Shown one piece after another: positions 15,511 through 22,228 of a stretch of DNA of 22,228 nucleotides. Position numbers and translations under genes: made by a program. Positions within the stretch are counted from its first letter, which is position 1. Each line of letters opens with the position of its first letter. Under the pieces are notes generated by a model. The model saw only the letters and a list, made by a program, of their open reading frames with translations, had not been told where the DNA came from and did no database searches. The DNA is from UBA2588 sp002339805 (GTDB taxonomy: Bacteria; Chloroflexota; Dehalococcoidia; Lucifugimonadales; UBA3495). The stretch spans positions 1-22,228 of the forward strand of contig JBJKVO010000004.1 in assembly GCA_045562555.1 (NCBI GenBank). Reading direction: 5' to 3'.

Positions 15511-16140
15511 CTATTCTGACTTATCTGAATCAACGTTTTTATATGGCCGTGCTTTGATGCCCCTACTATGGAGTTTTGTTTTAGCCCGTTCAGGACTTTC
15601 ATTTAAGAAGATAGGTAGGCTCTCAATAGCCGCCACAGCAGCCTCTATGATTGCATTCTGATCTTCTTTAGCAGGTTTTTTCAGCACATAGTTAGAGACT
15701 TGTTCTTTACGGTTGTGTCCTGGATGTCCAATGCCAAGACGTAGGCGCCAGAATGCCTTTCCAACACAGGATAGGATACTACGCAGTCCATTATGACCTC
15801 CATGACCACCATCAAACTTGAGTTGCGCTCGACCCGGGACAAGGTCTAGTTCATCGTAGACAATAAGCATATGGTTAAGGGGTGTTTTAAAGTAAGAAGA
15901 CATTGCAGCTAGTGATCGACCACTATCATTCATGTAAGTCATGGGTTTTAGTATGCGTATCCGATGATCACCGATATTAATTTCAGCAACTTCGCCATGG
16001 AATCGATTTTCCAGGCGAAAGACGCCGTTATAGTTTTGTGCGAGAAGATCCGCAAACCAGAAGCCGGCATTATGACGTGTAGCCAAGTGTTCAGCACCGG
16101 GGTTGCCTAAACCCGCAATTAGTTCGATAGGGTTGCCCAT
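15511..16140 (-). CDS. pth: Peptidyl-tRNA hydrolase
   Basis: This 209-residue cytosolic enzyme cleaves the ester bond of peptidyl-tRNA released from stalled ribosomes, so that tRNA is recycled. All expected residues are present: Asn13 (GLGNPG), catalytic His23 (TRHNAGFW), Asn71 (TYMNDSG), Asp96 (VYDELDL) and Asn117 (GGHGGHNGLRSI), each three residues later than in the E. coli enzyme. The C-terminus carries about 15 extra polar residues (ARPYKNVDSDKSE) not needed for the fold. It follows rplY after a hairpin terminator at 16153-16181 and precedes ychF by 11 bases. Expression may thus depend on read-through of that hairpin or on its own promoter. Confidence 0.97.
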   Translation of the reverse strand: MGNPIELIAGLGNPGAEHLATRHNAGFWFADLLAQNYNGVFRLENRFHGEVAEINIGDHRIRILKPMTYMNDSGRSLAAMSSYFKTPLNHMLIVYDELDLVPGRAQLKFDGGHGGHNGLRSILSCVGKAFWRLRLGIGHPGHNRKEQVSNYVLKKPAKEDQNAIIEAAVAAIESLPIFLNESPERAKTKLHSRGIKARPYKNVDSDKSE

Positions 16141-16152
16141 AACTGCATCCTA

Positions 16153-16181
16153 AACGAAAGAGGCCGCCTTCTGGCGGCCTC
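16153..16181 (-). terminator. Intrinsic terminator or attenuator between rplY and pth
   Basis: A perfect 9-bp GC-rich stem (16160-16168 with 16173-16181) closes a four-base loop. On the minus strand the sequence CTTTCGTTTA follows, a short interrupted T tract. It lies 22 bases after the rplY stop and 12 bases before the pth start, so it would end or lower transcription into pth and ychF. Confidence 0.8.
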
Positions 16182-16203
16182 GAGATAGTATTTTGATATT
16201 AAA

Positions 16204-16893
16204 TCAGTCCTTGGTTTCTTCAGAATCACTTTCATCAGGCTTGTCTTCTGTCGTTTCGCTGGAATCTTCTCCACCAATTGTGTCTGCTTCCAGCTCAGGT
16301 ATGTCATCTTCCTCTTCTTTTCGAGGAGGGTTAATGGTGACTATTGAATGATCCTGATCATGTGAGAGCGCCAGAATTTCAACACCTTCCGGAGCTGAGA
16401 TATCTGAAAAACCCATTCTTTGGTTTAATTCTAGTTCTGAAATATCAACCTCTAGAAACTCGGGTAAGTCTTTTGGTAGGCAACTCACTTCTATATCTGA
16501 AACAAGAATAGCAACTTCACCACCCTGTTCTTTCACGCCAATAGCTGTTTCTTGGCCACTATAGTGAATAGGAACAATTAGGGTAATTTTTTCATCTTCT
16601 AGAATTCTTTGAAAATCCACATGAAGGACTCGACGCTTTGAGGGGTGGTGTTGCACATCTTTAATCACAACCGCTTGCGTTTCTTTCCCCATGTTTAGCG
16701 TCAAAATACTAGTATAAAAAGCCTCATTTTCCATCTGATGAAGCAGTTTAATATGATCAAGAGCCACAGATGCAGGGGCCTTCCCGCCGCCATAAAGAAC
16801 AGCAGGTACTTTGCCCTGTCGGCGTAATCGCCTACTATGACCGGTACCTAAATCATCTCTACTATCTATTTCCAGCTCAAACGCAGTGCTCAT
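16204..16893 (-). CDS. rplY: 50S ribosomal protein bL25, long Ctc form
   Basis: This 229-residue protein binds 5S rRNA in the central protuberance of the large ribosomal subunit. It is the long Ctc/TL5 form and not the short E. coli L25 (94 residues). The N-terminal L25 domain (about 1-95) shows GTGHSRRLRRQGKVPAVLYGG and VQHHPSKRRVLHVDFQRI; the beta-rich C-terminal domain (about 96-190) shows GVKEQGGEVAILVSDIEVSC and ISAPEGVEIL. The tail from about 195 is very acidic (runs of Glu, Asp and Ser) and is probably disordered. It follows prs after 40 bases; a strong hairpin follows the stop. The order prs-rplY-pth-ychF is standard. Confidence 0.96.
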   Translation of the reverse strand: MSTAFELEIDSRDDLGTGHSRRLRRQGKVPAVLYGGGKAPASVALDHIKLLHQMENEAFYTSILTLNMGKETQAVVIKDVQHHPSKRRVLHVDFQRILEDEKITLIVPIHYSGQETAIGVKEQGGEVAILVSDIEVSCLPKDLPEFLEVDISELELNQRMGFSDISAPEGVEILALSHDQDHSIVTINPPRKEEEDDIPELEADTIGGEDSSETTEDKPDESDSEETKD

Positions 16894-16933
16894 AGCCGTC
16901 TCCTCTAAGGGCGCGGGATAATAGCAGGGGTCA

Positions 16934-17887
16934 CTAGTCCACGTATAGTGAACTTACAGACTCTGCATCACTAATTCTGCGAACGGTTTCCGCCAGAAGC
17001 TCTGCAACACTCAGTTGCCGAATTTTTTTACAGGCTTTTGCATCCTCATTTAGAGGGATGGTGTCGGTAACTACTAGTTCATCCATTACTGAGGCATTGA
17101 TGCGCTCGATCGCGGGACCAGAGAGTACGGGATGTGTGATATACGCCACAACCCGCGTTGCCCCACGTTCTTTAAGAGTTGTGCATGCTTGGCAAAGTGT
17201 TCCGGCTGTATCCACCATGTCATCAATTAGTATGCAGACTTTATTTTCGACTTCACCAATAACATTCATAACCTCAGACATATTGGCTTGAGGACGACGT
17301 TTGTCTATGATTGCCAGATCAGCATCAGCCAGACGTTTTGCTAAGGCTCGTGCGCGCGCCACGCCACCTACATCAGGTGAAACCACTACAATATCATCAT
17401 ATTTTTGTTTCCAGGCATCACCGAGAAGAACAGGAGATGCGTACACATTGTCTACTGGGATATCAAAAAAACCTTGTATCTGATCAGCATGAAGGTCTAC
17501 TGTGAGAATTCGGTCTATTCCAGCTGTGCCAATTAATTTTGCTACCAGCTTTGCGGAGATAGGAACCCTAGAGGCTCGGGGTCTACGATCTTGGCGAGAG
17601 TAGCCAAAATAAGGTATCAAAGCGGTAACGCTTGCTGCGGAAGCCCGTTTGCACGCATCTGACATGACCAGCAGTTCCATGAGACTCTCGTTTACTGGTG
17701 GGCATGTGGACTGCACAAGAAAAATTTCTTTGCCGCGGATATTTTCCATAATCTCCACATTAGCCTCTCCATCACTAAACTGCCCCACGCTAATTTTTCC
17801 TAATGAGGTATGGAGATGACGTGCTATATCTTGAGCAAGTTTGGGATGGGCATTGCCTGAGAAAACAGAGATAGTTCCAGGATCCAA
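16934..17887 (-). CDS. prs: Ribose-phosphate pyrophosphokinase
   Basis: This 317-residue cytosolic enzyme makes PRPP from ribose 5-phosphate and ATP, feeding purine, pyrimidine, histidine, tryptophan and NAD synthesis. Marks are FSDGEANVEI near 37-46, the ATP-side stretch YFGYSRQDRRPRASRVPISAK (about 93-113), DLHADQIQGFFDIPVDN (131-147), the flexible catalytic loop KRRPQANMSEV (196-206) and the PRPP loop DDMVDTAGT (222-230). Length is typical (E. coli 315). The start is TTG at 17887, chosen because AGGAG lies six bases upstream and the protein then begins at the same point as homologues. tRNA-Gln lies 38 bases upstream on the same strand. Confidence 0.97.
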   Translation of the reverse strand: MDPGTISVFSGNAHPKLAQDIARHLHTSLGKISVGQFSDGEANVEIMENIRGKEIFLVQSTCPPVNESLMELLVMSDACKRASAASVTALIPYFGYSRQDRRPRASRVPISAKLVAKLIGTAGIDRILTVDLHADQIQGFFDIPVDNVYASPVLLGDAWKQKYDDIVVVSPDVGGVARARALAKRLADADLAIIDKRRPQANMSEVMNVIGEVENKVCILIDDMVDTAGTLCQACTTLKERGATRVVAYITHPVLSGPAIERINASVMDELVVTDTIPLNEDAKACKKIRQLSVAELLAETVRRISDAESVSSLYVD

Positions 17888-17893
17888 GCTGAT

Positions 17894-17898
17894 CTCCT
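17894..17898 (-). promoter_or_regulatory. prs: Ribosome binding site of prs supporting a TTG start
   Basis: AGGAG on the minus strand ends six bases before TTG at 17885-17887. No ATG or GTG is available at the equivalent place, so TTG is the likely start. Confidence 0.7.
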
Positions 17899-17925
17899 AA
17901 TTGACGGTCTTAATTGTTAGTGTAA

Positions 17926-18000
17926 TGGCTGGGGTGGCAGGGATCGAACCTGCGAATCACGGGATCAAAACCCGTTGCCTTACCACTTGGCTACACCCCA
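17926..18000 (-). tRNA. glnW-like tRNA-Gln(UUG): tRNA-Gln (anticodon TTG)
   Basis: The 75-base minus-strand sequence folds as a cloverleaf: acceptor TGGGGTG pairs with CACCCCA, the anticodon stem is ACGGG/CCCGT around loop TTTTGAT (anticodon TTG), and the T arm contains GGTTCGAATCC. The discriminator is G, and CCA is encoded at 17926-17928. It closely resembles E. coli tRNA-Gln(UUG). It sits directly before prs, as in Pseudomonas. Confidence 0.97.
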
Positions 18001-18039
18001 ATCATATGTCGGTATTGTGATGCCGTGCCCCGGTCGAGT

Positions 18040-18636
18040 TCAAGATAAAGGACTCCATTTATCCACAATAACTCTTAATTCTAGATTGTTATGGCTAAGG
18101 TCTATACGCCTTGGGACCATTATGTCTTCAAATAATTGATAGCTATCATAAGTTAGTAGCCATAATCTTTGTTCTAGTGTTCTAAGAGCAAGACCTGCGC
18201 CAAATTCTTCTGTTGCGGAGAACTCTGGATCAGAGTATCCAAGCAACCAAGTTCGTAAACTTTTAACCGGTATCCACCAGCCTAATAGTGCTGAGAGCTC
18301 TGGTTCAGGGTCTAGAAGCTGCCATGTTTCGCCCTGTGCACGCACAATGAGTTGCTCAGATGAGCCAGTCATTTGGAGGATATTTGCGCCAAAAGGCCCT
18401 CTTATTGATAGTTCAATAACATCTTCAAATTGATGCCATTGAAATCGACCTTGAAAGGCGCGTTCGCCTGTATCAACCGTAATTCGTCCATCCATTTCCC
18501 AATTACCGATTGCTTCGAGCTGCGCCTGGCGTGTTGTATAACTAAAACCGTCTTTTTGGATCTGTGTATGTGTACATCCAGCGAGTGATGCGATGATTAA
18601 TGTTTGCAGAATTTTGAACTTAATGTTTCGCATCAT
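18040..18636 (-). CDS. lolB: Outer-membrane lipoprotein LolB
   Basis: This 198-residue lipoprotein receives lipoproteins from periplasmic LolA and inserts them into the outer membrane. The signal ends in a lipobox SLAGC, with lipidated Cys21 followed by Thr, which suits outer-membrane sorting. The mature part matches LolB: an opening WEMDGRITV, RGPFGANILQM, WLLDPEPE-like WQLLDPEPELSALLGWWIPV, LRTWLLG and a C-terminal PRRIDL segment. Length is near the usual 205. The ATG overlaps the stop of the TPR gene by four bases (ATGA), so translation is coupled. The next gene downstream is tRNA-Gln after only 39 bases; ispE, which normally follows lolB, is absent. Two ATG codons stand in tandem; either could start. 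Confidence 0.93.
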   Translation of the reverse strand: MMRNIKFKILQTLIIASLAGCTHTQIQKDGFSYTTRQAQLEAIGNWEMDGRITVDTGERAFQGRFQWHQFEDVIELSIRGPFGANILQMTGSSEQLIVRAQGETWQLLDPEPELSALLGWWIPVKSLRTWLLGYSDPEFSATEEFGAGLALRTLEQRLWLLTYDSYQLFEDIMVPRRIDLSHNNLELRVIVDKWSPLS

Positions 18637-20414
18637 GGCGAAATGCGCTGCTTTAGCTCCTGAAGATAGGGACTTTCTGGGTGTTTTTCTAAAGCGTCCC
18701 GGTATATTTGTATAGCCTTATCTTTCTTCCCTAGCGCCCATTGCACTTCGATGATATGAGCAATCACCTCTGGGTCTGGAAACATTTCAAATGCCTGTTC
18801 TAGATAGCCTAAAGCTGCTTCATAATCCCCTAGCTTAAATAACACCCAGCCCATGCTATCAATGATTGCAGGATTATCAGGTTCTGTACTAAGTGCTTTT
18901 TGAATGTAAGCTTTCGCCTCCACATGTCTATCCATTTTATCTGTGAGCAGGTAACCCAGTGCGTTTAAAAAACCCGCATCATTAGGGTAATCCTCAACAA
19001 GCGACTCAAGAATGGTGACCGCTGGCCTTAGCTTGTCTTGTCCCTGGTAAACTATAGATTGGACATACCTTAGGGAAACATTATCCGGATAGGAATCAAG
19101 GCCATCATGCAAAATTCTGTTTGCCGTGTTGTAATCTTCTGCATCTATAGCAGTTTGAGTTTGCAGCATATAGAGTTGAGTTCGAGCTGCATGTAGCGTT
19201 TCATCATCAGGATTCTGATTTAGTTCCTCTGAGAGAATCTCCATAGCTTTAATCTGACGTCCCAGCTGAACAAGGACATTACTTTGCCCAACTAGCATCT
19301 CGCTTTTGTATAGGGGGTTTGCAGCTCCGAATTCTCTCAAGTGAATTAGAGCCCCTTCTTGATCATCAAGATTTGTGTATAAGAGGTGTGCGACTCTAAG
19401 TTGTGCCTCAATGGCGTTATTTCCTTCAGTTACACGAGAATACGAACGCATCGCTTGTAAATACTGTTCTTCTATTTCGGCAATACGACCAAGGTAGAAA
19501 AAAGCTTCATTTTTGTAACGCACGTCTGGGCGCAAAGTTTCAAAATATATTTTCGCTTCTTCGAGTTCATTCTCGCTTAACATCAAAAACGCCATTGCAC
19601 GAATGGCTTCTGGTAGCTGTGGGTTTTCGTCTAGGACTAGTTCTAATAATTCTTTTGCCCTTGAACCATTTCCTGATGAGAGTAGTAGTTCAGCATATTC
19701 AAGACGAGTCTCTAAGCTGGCTTCGTCTTCGACAAGTCGTTCCGATAAAGCTAAAGCTTCATCAATTCGGCCTGTAATAAGTAACGTGCGTGCATAAAGT
19801 AGCTGGGCTTCAATCCAATCTGGTTTGAGCATGGCCGCCTGTTCAGCATTTTCTAGGGCTCTTGTGAAATCATTATCACGCATGGCAAATCGAGCTAGCC
19901 CATATCGACCTTCTGCAATGCCAGGATAAGACTCAACCAACGCACTAAGAACATTAGTCGCTCCAATTTGATCTGTCTCATTAGATAGAATTTCAATGCT
20001 TCTTGAAATAGCTGCTTCTGTATTACTAGCCCCACTTATGAATGTTTCAAACTCTATTAATGCAGCAGCATCGCCAGAAGAACGTAGTTTAAATGCTCCA
20101 AGGTATAGGTGCGGCCTTGTGGCGTTGGGGCTTAATTCTTCCCATCGCTCAGCTGCTCGAAGGCCAATTTCACTCAGTCCTAACTGGTGTGACAGTTCTG
20201 TTGCTAGTTCGGCCAAGCTTGGATCTTCCGAAATTAGAGATGCTTCGAGATAGTGCTTCGCCGCAAGTTGGAGGTCCTGACCTTCTCTAGCAATTTCAGC
20301 CAACAAAAGGTGTGAGTCGAAGTCAACCCTACGGGCTAACTCCGGTGGCGTTACTGCACAGGCACTAAGTAATGCCATGCTCAGTATCAGTATATATCTT
20401 ATCAGGGTTGGCAT
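18633..20414 (-). CDS. TPR-repeat lipoprotein
   Basis: This 593-residue protein has a lipoprotein signal with lipobox LLSAC (Cys19, then Ala), so it should be anchored in the outer membrane facing the periplasm. The rest is a long series of tetratricopeptide repeats, with typical pairs such as EGRYGLARFAMRDNDFTRAL, EAQLRVAHLLYTNLDDQEGAL and the clearest ones near the C-terminus (NPAIIDSMGWVLFKLGDYEAAL and the following helix). TPR arrays mediate protein-protein contacts. A homologous gene of similar size stands upstream of lolB in Pseudomonas (PA4667); its role is not well established. It overlaps lolB by four bases and diverges from the mscS-type gene across about 137 bases. It could be linked to envelope assembly through lolB, but that is inference from position. 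Confidence 0.92.
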   Translation of the reverse strand: MPTLIRYILILSMALLSACAVTPPELARRVDFDSHLLLAEIAREGQDLQLAAKHYLEASLISEDPSLAELATELSHQLGLSEIGLRAAERWEELSPNATRPHLYLGAFKLRSSGDAAALIEFETFISGASNTEAAISRSIEILSNETDQIGATNVLSALVESYPGIAEGRYGLARFAMRDNDFTRALENAEQAAMLKPDWIEAQLLYARTLLITGRIDEALALSERLVEDEASLETRLEYAELLLSSGNGSRAKELLELVLDENPQLPEAIRAMAFLMLSENELEEAKIYFETLRPDVRYKNEAFFYLGRIAEIEEQYLQAMRSYSRVTEGNNAIEAQLRVAHLLYTNLDDQEGALIHLREFGAANPLYKSEMLVGQSNVLVQLGRQIKAMEILSEELNQNPDDETLHAARTQLYMLQTQTAIDAEDYNTANRILHDGLDSYPDNVSLRYVQSIVYQGQDKLRPAVTILESLVEDYPNDAGFLNALGYLLTDKMDRHVEAKAYIQKALSTEPDNPAIIDSMGWVLFKLGDYEAALGYLEQAFEMFPDPEVIAHIIEVQWALGKKDKAIQIYRDALEKHPESPYLQELKQRISP

Positions 20415-20539
20415 AGGCTTAAAGCTAGACTATACCTGATTGTGGTTATTCGTAGCGCTTAGCTTGTTCTAACGTGAAGATTCTCCGACAATTCAACTGT
20501 GATAAAGCTTGTGTTATTACTTCGGTATACCAACAAATG

Positions 20540-20547
20540 GGGGAGAG
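20540..20547 (+). promoter_or_regulatory. Ribosome binding site supporting GTG start of mscS
   Basis: GGGGAGAG, with GGAG ending six bases before GTG at 20552, is the strongest ribosome binding site near the 5' end of this gene. It favours GTG over ATG at 20537 or GTG at 20474. Confidence 0.55.
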
Positions 20548-20551
20548 TTTC

Positions 20552-21403
20552 GTGGAGAATCTATTAGGCGCTCTAGATGCTCAGTTGAATTCTGAGGCCA
20601 TTTGGCTACTGGTAATCCATTGGAGTGGCCGTATTTTAGCTGCCTTGGTTATTTTTCTGATTGGACGCTGGCTGGCTAAAGCATTCATTGGTTTTTTTGT
20701 TCGTGCGGCAGCAGGCGCTGAGATGGATAAGACTCTCTCCCGCTTTCTTTCAAATTTAATAAATATAGCTCTAATGATTTTAATAGCGCTGACCGCGCTA
20801 AGTGCATTAGGAGTAAATACAACAAATTTTTTGGCTATTTTTGGCGCTATTGGATTGGCTGTTGGATTGGCTTTGAAAGATTCATTTTCTAACTTTGCAG
20901 CAGGAGTGATGCTTGTATTTTTTAGACCCTTTAAATCAGGTGATTTTATTGAGGCTGCTGGAATTTCAGGAATCGTACAAAGTATTAGTATCTTTAATAC
21001 TGTATTAAAAACTCCAGACAATCGGGTCATCATTGTGCCTAATTCTCTAATTCATGCAGATACCATCACAAACCATTCTGCCGAGGATATGCGGCGGATA
21101 GATCTAATTATTGGTATTGGTTATAACGATGATATTGCGAGAGCAAAAGCACTAATCCAAGGGGTCTTAAGCCAAAATGACCGAGTTCTTGATCAGCCCC
21201 CACCTTCGATGATGCTTTTAGATCTGGGCGAGAGTAGCGTGGATATTGCGGTTCGCCCTTGGACAAAAAGCGCCGATTATTGGAGTGTTCGAAGCGAGCT
21301 TTTGGAAAACATCAAACGTGCCCTTGAGCATGCCGGTTTATCCTTACCCTATCCTCAACGTGACTTACACATTGTGGAAAAAGCACTTAAAGATCTTTCG
21401 TGA
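20552..21403 (+). CDS. mscS: Small-conductance mechanosensitive channel, MscS type
   Basis: From GTG at 20552 the product has 283 residues, close to E. coli MscS (286), and begins MENLLGAL like the E. coli MEDLN. In-frame starts at 20537 and 20474 would add five or 26 residues. Three membrane segments are expected; the pore-lining helix is AIFGAIGLAVGLALKDSFSN, with the Gly/Ala packing of MscS TM3. It continues into the beta domain GVMLVFFRPFKSGDFIE and VIIVPNSLI. The cytosolic cage domain ends GLSLPYPQRDLHI, as in MscS. The channel should form a heptamer in the inner membrane and release solutes on osmotic downshock. Its stop overlaps the prfA GTG by four bases (GTGA), and it occupies the place where hemA usually lies. 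Confidence 0.92.
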   Translation: MENLLGALDAQLNSEAIWLLVIHWSGRILAALVIFLIGRWLAKAFIGFFVRAAAGAEMDKTLSRFLSNLINIALMILIALTALSALGVNTTNFLAIFGAIGLAVGLALKDSFSNFAAGVMLVFFRPFKSGDFIEAAGISGIVQSISIFNTVLKTPDNRVIIVPNSLIHADTITNHSAEDMRRIDLIIGIGYNDDIARAKALIQGVLSQNDRVLDQPPPSMMLLDLGESSVDIAVRPWTKSADYWSVRSELLENIKRALEHAGLSLPYPQRDLHIVEKALKDLS

Positions 21404-22228
21404 AAGATACTATAAAACAGAAGTTAATAACCTTGGTGGAGCGATTCGAGGAAGTTGAGCATTTGCTTAGTGATGCGGAAGTAATTTCCAATCAAAACCA
21501 ATTTCGCGATCTTTCTAAGGAGTACGCGAGACTTCATCCAGTGACTAAGGATTTTACGGAATATCTACAAATTCTTGATGATATTGGTGCTGCAGAGGAA
21601 CTGCGGGCTAGTGATGACTTAGAAGATAGAGCGCTGGGACAAGAGGAACTTGAGATTCTAACAGGTCGAATTGAGACGCAAGAAGATGCGCTAATGTTGC
21701 ACCTAATTCCAATAGATCCAGATGACAATGCGAATTTATACCTAGAAATCCGTGCGGGTACTGGTGGTGATGAGGCTGCGATATTTGCCGGCGATCTTTT
21801 CCGAATGTACAAGCGTTATGCAGAAAACAATAAGTGGAAGGTTGAAGTCCTAAGCCTTAGCGAGGGTGATCATGGTGGCTATAAAGAAATTATAAGTCGT
21901 GTTGTTGGTAACGGAGCTTATGCAAAATTAAAGTTTGAGTCAGGGGCTCATAGGGTACAGCGTGTGCCTCAAACTGAATCACAAGGACGTGTACACACTT
22001 CAGCATGCACCGTTGCGATTTTGCCAGAGCCAGAGGATGTGGAGGACGTAAATATCGATCCAAGTGACCTGCGAGTGGATACTTATCGTGCATCTGGTGC
22101 GGGTGGACAACATGTTAACAAGACAGACTCTGCTATTCGGTTGACACACATACCAAGTGGCATTGTTGTCGAATGCCAAGATGAACGCTCACAACATAAA
22201 AATCGTGCTAGGGCAATGTCCTTATTAA
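21400..22228 (+). CDS. prfA: Peptide chain release factor 1, 3' end outside window
   Basis: The frame beginning at GTG 21400 is open to the window edge (276 codons, no stop), about three quarters of a full RF1 of some 360 residues. RF1 recognises stop codons UAA and UAG and triggers peptide release. Seen are GTGGDEAAIFAGDLFRMY (120-137), HGGYKEI, the codon-recognition tripeptide in the P-x-T form (Pro190-Gln-Thr192, in HRVQRVPQTESQG) and the catalytic GGQ (235-237, in SGAGGQHVNKTDSA). The PxT motif separates it from RF2, which uses SPF. The GTG overlaps the mscS stop (GTGA) and has no strong ribosome binding site of its own, so translational coupling to mscS is likely. The missing part is the C-terminal end of domain 3 and beyond. 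Confidence 0.96.
   Translation, partial: MKDTIKQKLITLVERFEEVEHLLSDAEVISNQNQFRDLSKEYARLHPVTKDFTEYLQILDDIGAAEELRASDDLEDRALGQEELEILTGRIETQEDALMLHLIPIDPDDNANLYLEIRAGTGGDEAAIFAGDLFRMYKRYAENNKWKVEVLSLSEGDHGGYKEIISRVVGNGAYAKLKFESGAHRVQRVPQTESQGRVHTSACTVAILPEPEDVEDVNIDPSDLRVDTYRASGAGGQHVNKTDSAIRLTHIPSGIVVECQDERSQHKNRARAMSLL

Noticed and set aside
19403..19777. Plus-strand 124-codon open frame inside the TPR gene
   Set aside because: It is antisense to a clear TPR-repeat coding sequence; the repeats on the minus strand fully explain the region.
20581..21033. Minus-strand 150-codon open frame inside mscS
   Set aside because: It is antisense to the conserved MscS pore and beta domain and has no independent support.
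21967..21975. Gln in the RF1 codon-recognition tripeptide (PQT and not PAT)
   Set aside because: The middle residue of the P-x-T motif varies among RF1 proteins, so this does not suggest altered stop-codon recognition.
1..22228. Search for CRISPR arrays, prophage genes, transposases, toxin-antitoxin or defence modules
   Set aside because: No regularly spaced repeats, integrase, transposase or defence-type protein motifs were seen on either strand.

Overview
This window looks like a chromosomal segment of a moderately AT-rich gammaproteobacterium, probably a free-living marine or aquatic heterotroph. The strongest evidence is the right third. It carries ychF, pth, rplY, prs, tRNA-Gln, lolB and a TPR lipoprotein gene on the minus strand, then a divergent plus-strand arm ending in prfA. 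This is the order known from Pseudomonas and relatives. The lineage below class level cannot be fixed from the sequence alone.

Layout. (1) 137-2479, minus: three consecutive genes for exported proteins, namely a tandem two-domain GlcG/HbpS-like protein broken by a one-base frameshift in a run of five C, a DUF6152 protein, and an unrecognised 261-residue exported protein. (2) 2636-4929: divergent glycosyltransferase genes (GT9 heptosyltransferase type, minus; GT4, plus), probably for lipopolysaccharide or another surface glycan. Imperfect copies of an 18-bp sequence lie on either side of the pair. (3) 5121-7269, plus: an exported NHL-repeat beta-propeller protein and an exported cyclase-family hydrolase. 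(4) 12562-7338, minus: an apparent five-gene operon of tctC, tctB and tctA (a tripartite tricarboxylate transporter), an MmgE/PrpD-family enzyme, and a short-chain dehydrogenase-like protein lacking most of the usual catalytic residues. An exported M20 metallopeptidase diverges from it, followed by a double-CDGSH iron-sulfur protein. (5) 14408-22228: the conserved housekeeping block, ending in prfA, which runs off the window.

How the parts work together. The TctABC system would import an organic acid, and the MmgE/PrpD protein and SDR-like protein may process it. The housekeeping block covers peptidyl-tRNA recycling (pth), ribosomal protein bL25 (rplY), PRPP synthesis (prs), lipoprotein insertion (lolB), osmotic protection (mscS) and translation termination (prfA).

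What stands out. Two genes usually found in the conserved block are absent: ispE between lolB and tRNA-Gln, and hemA directly before prfA, where an mscS-type gene overlaps prfA instead. The SDR-like protein has lost Asn, Ser and Tyr of the catalytic tetrad. The GlcG frameshift can be placed precisely by comparing the protein's two repeats. I see no CRISPR array, prophage, insertion sequence or recognisable defence system. No stretch over 300 bases lacks a gene.
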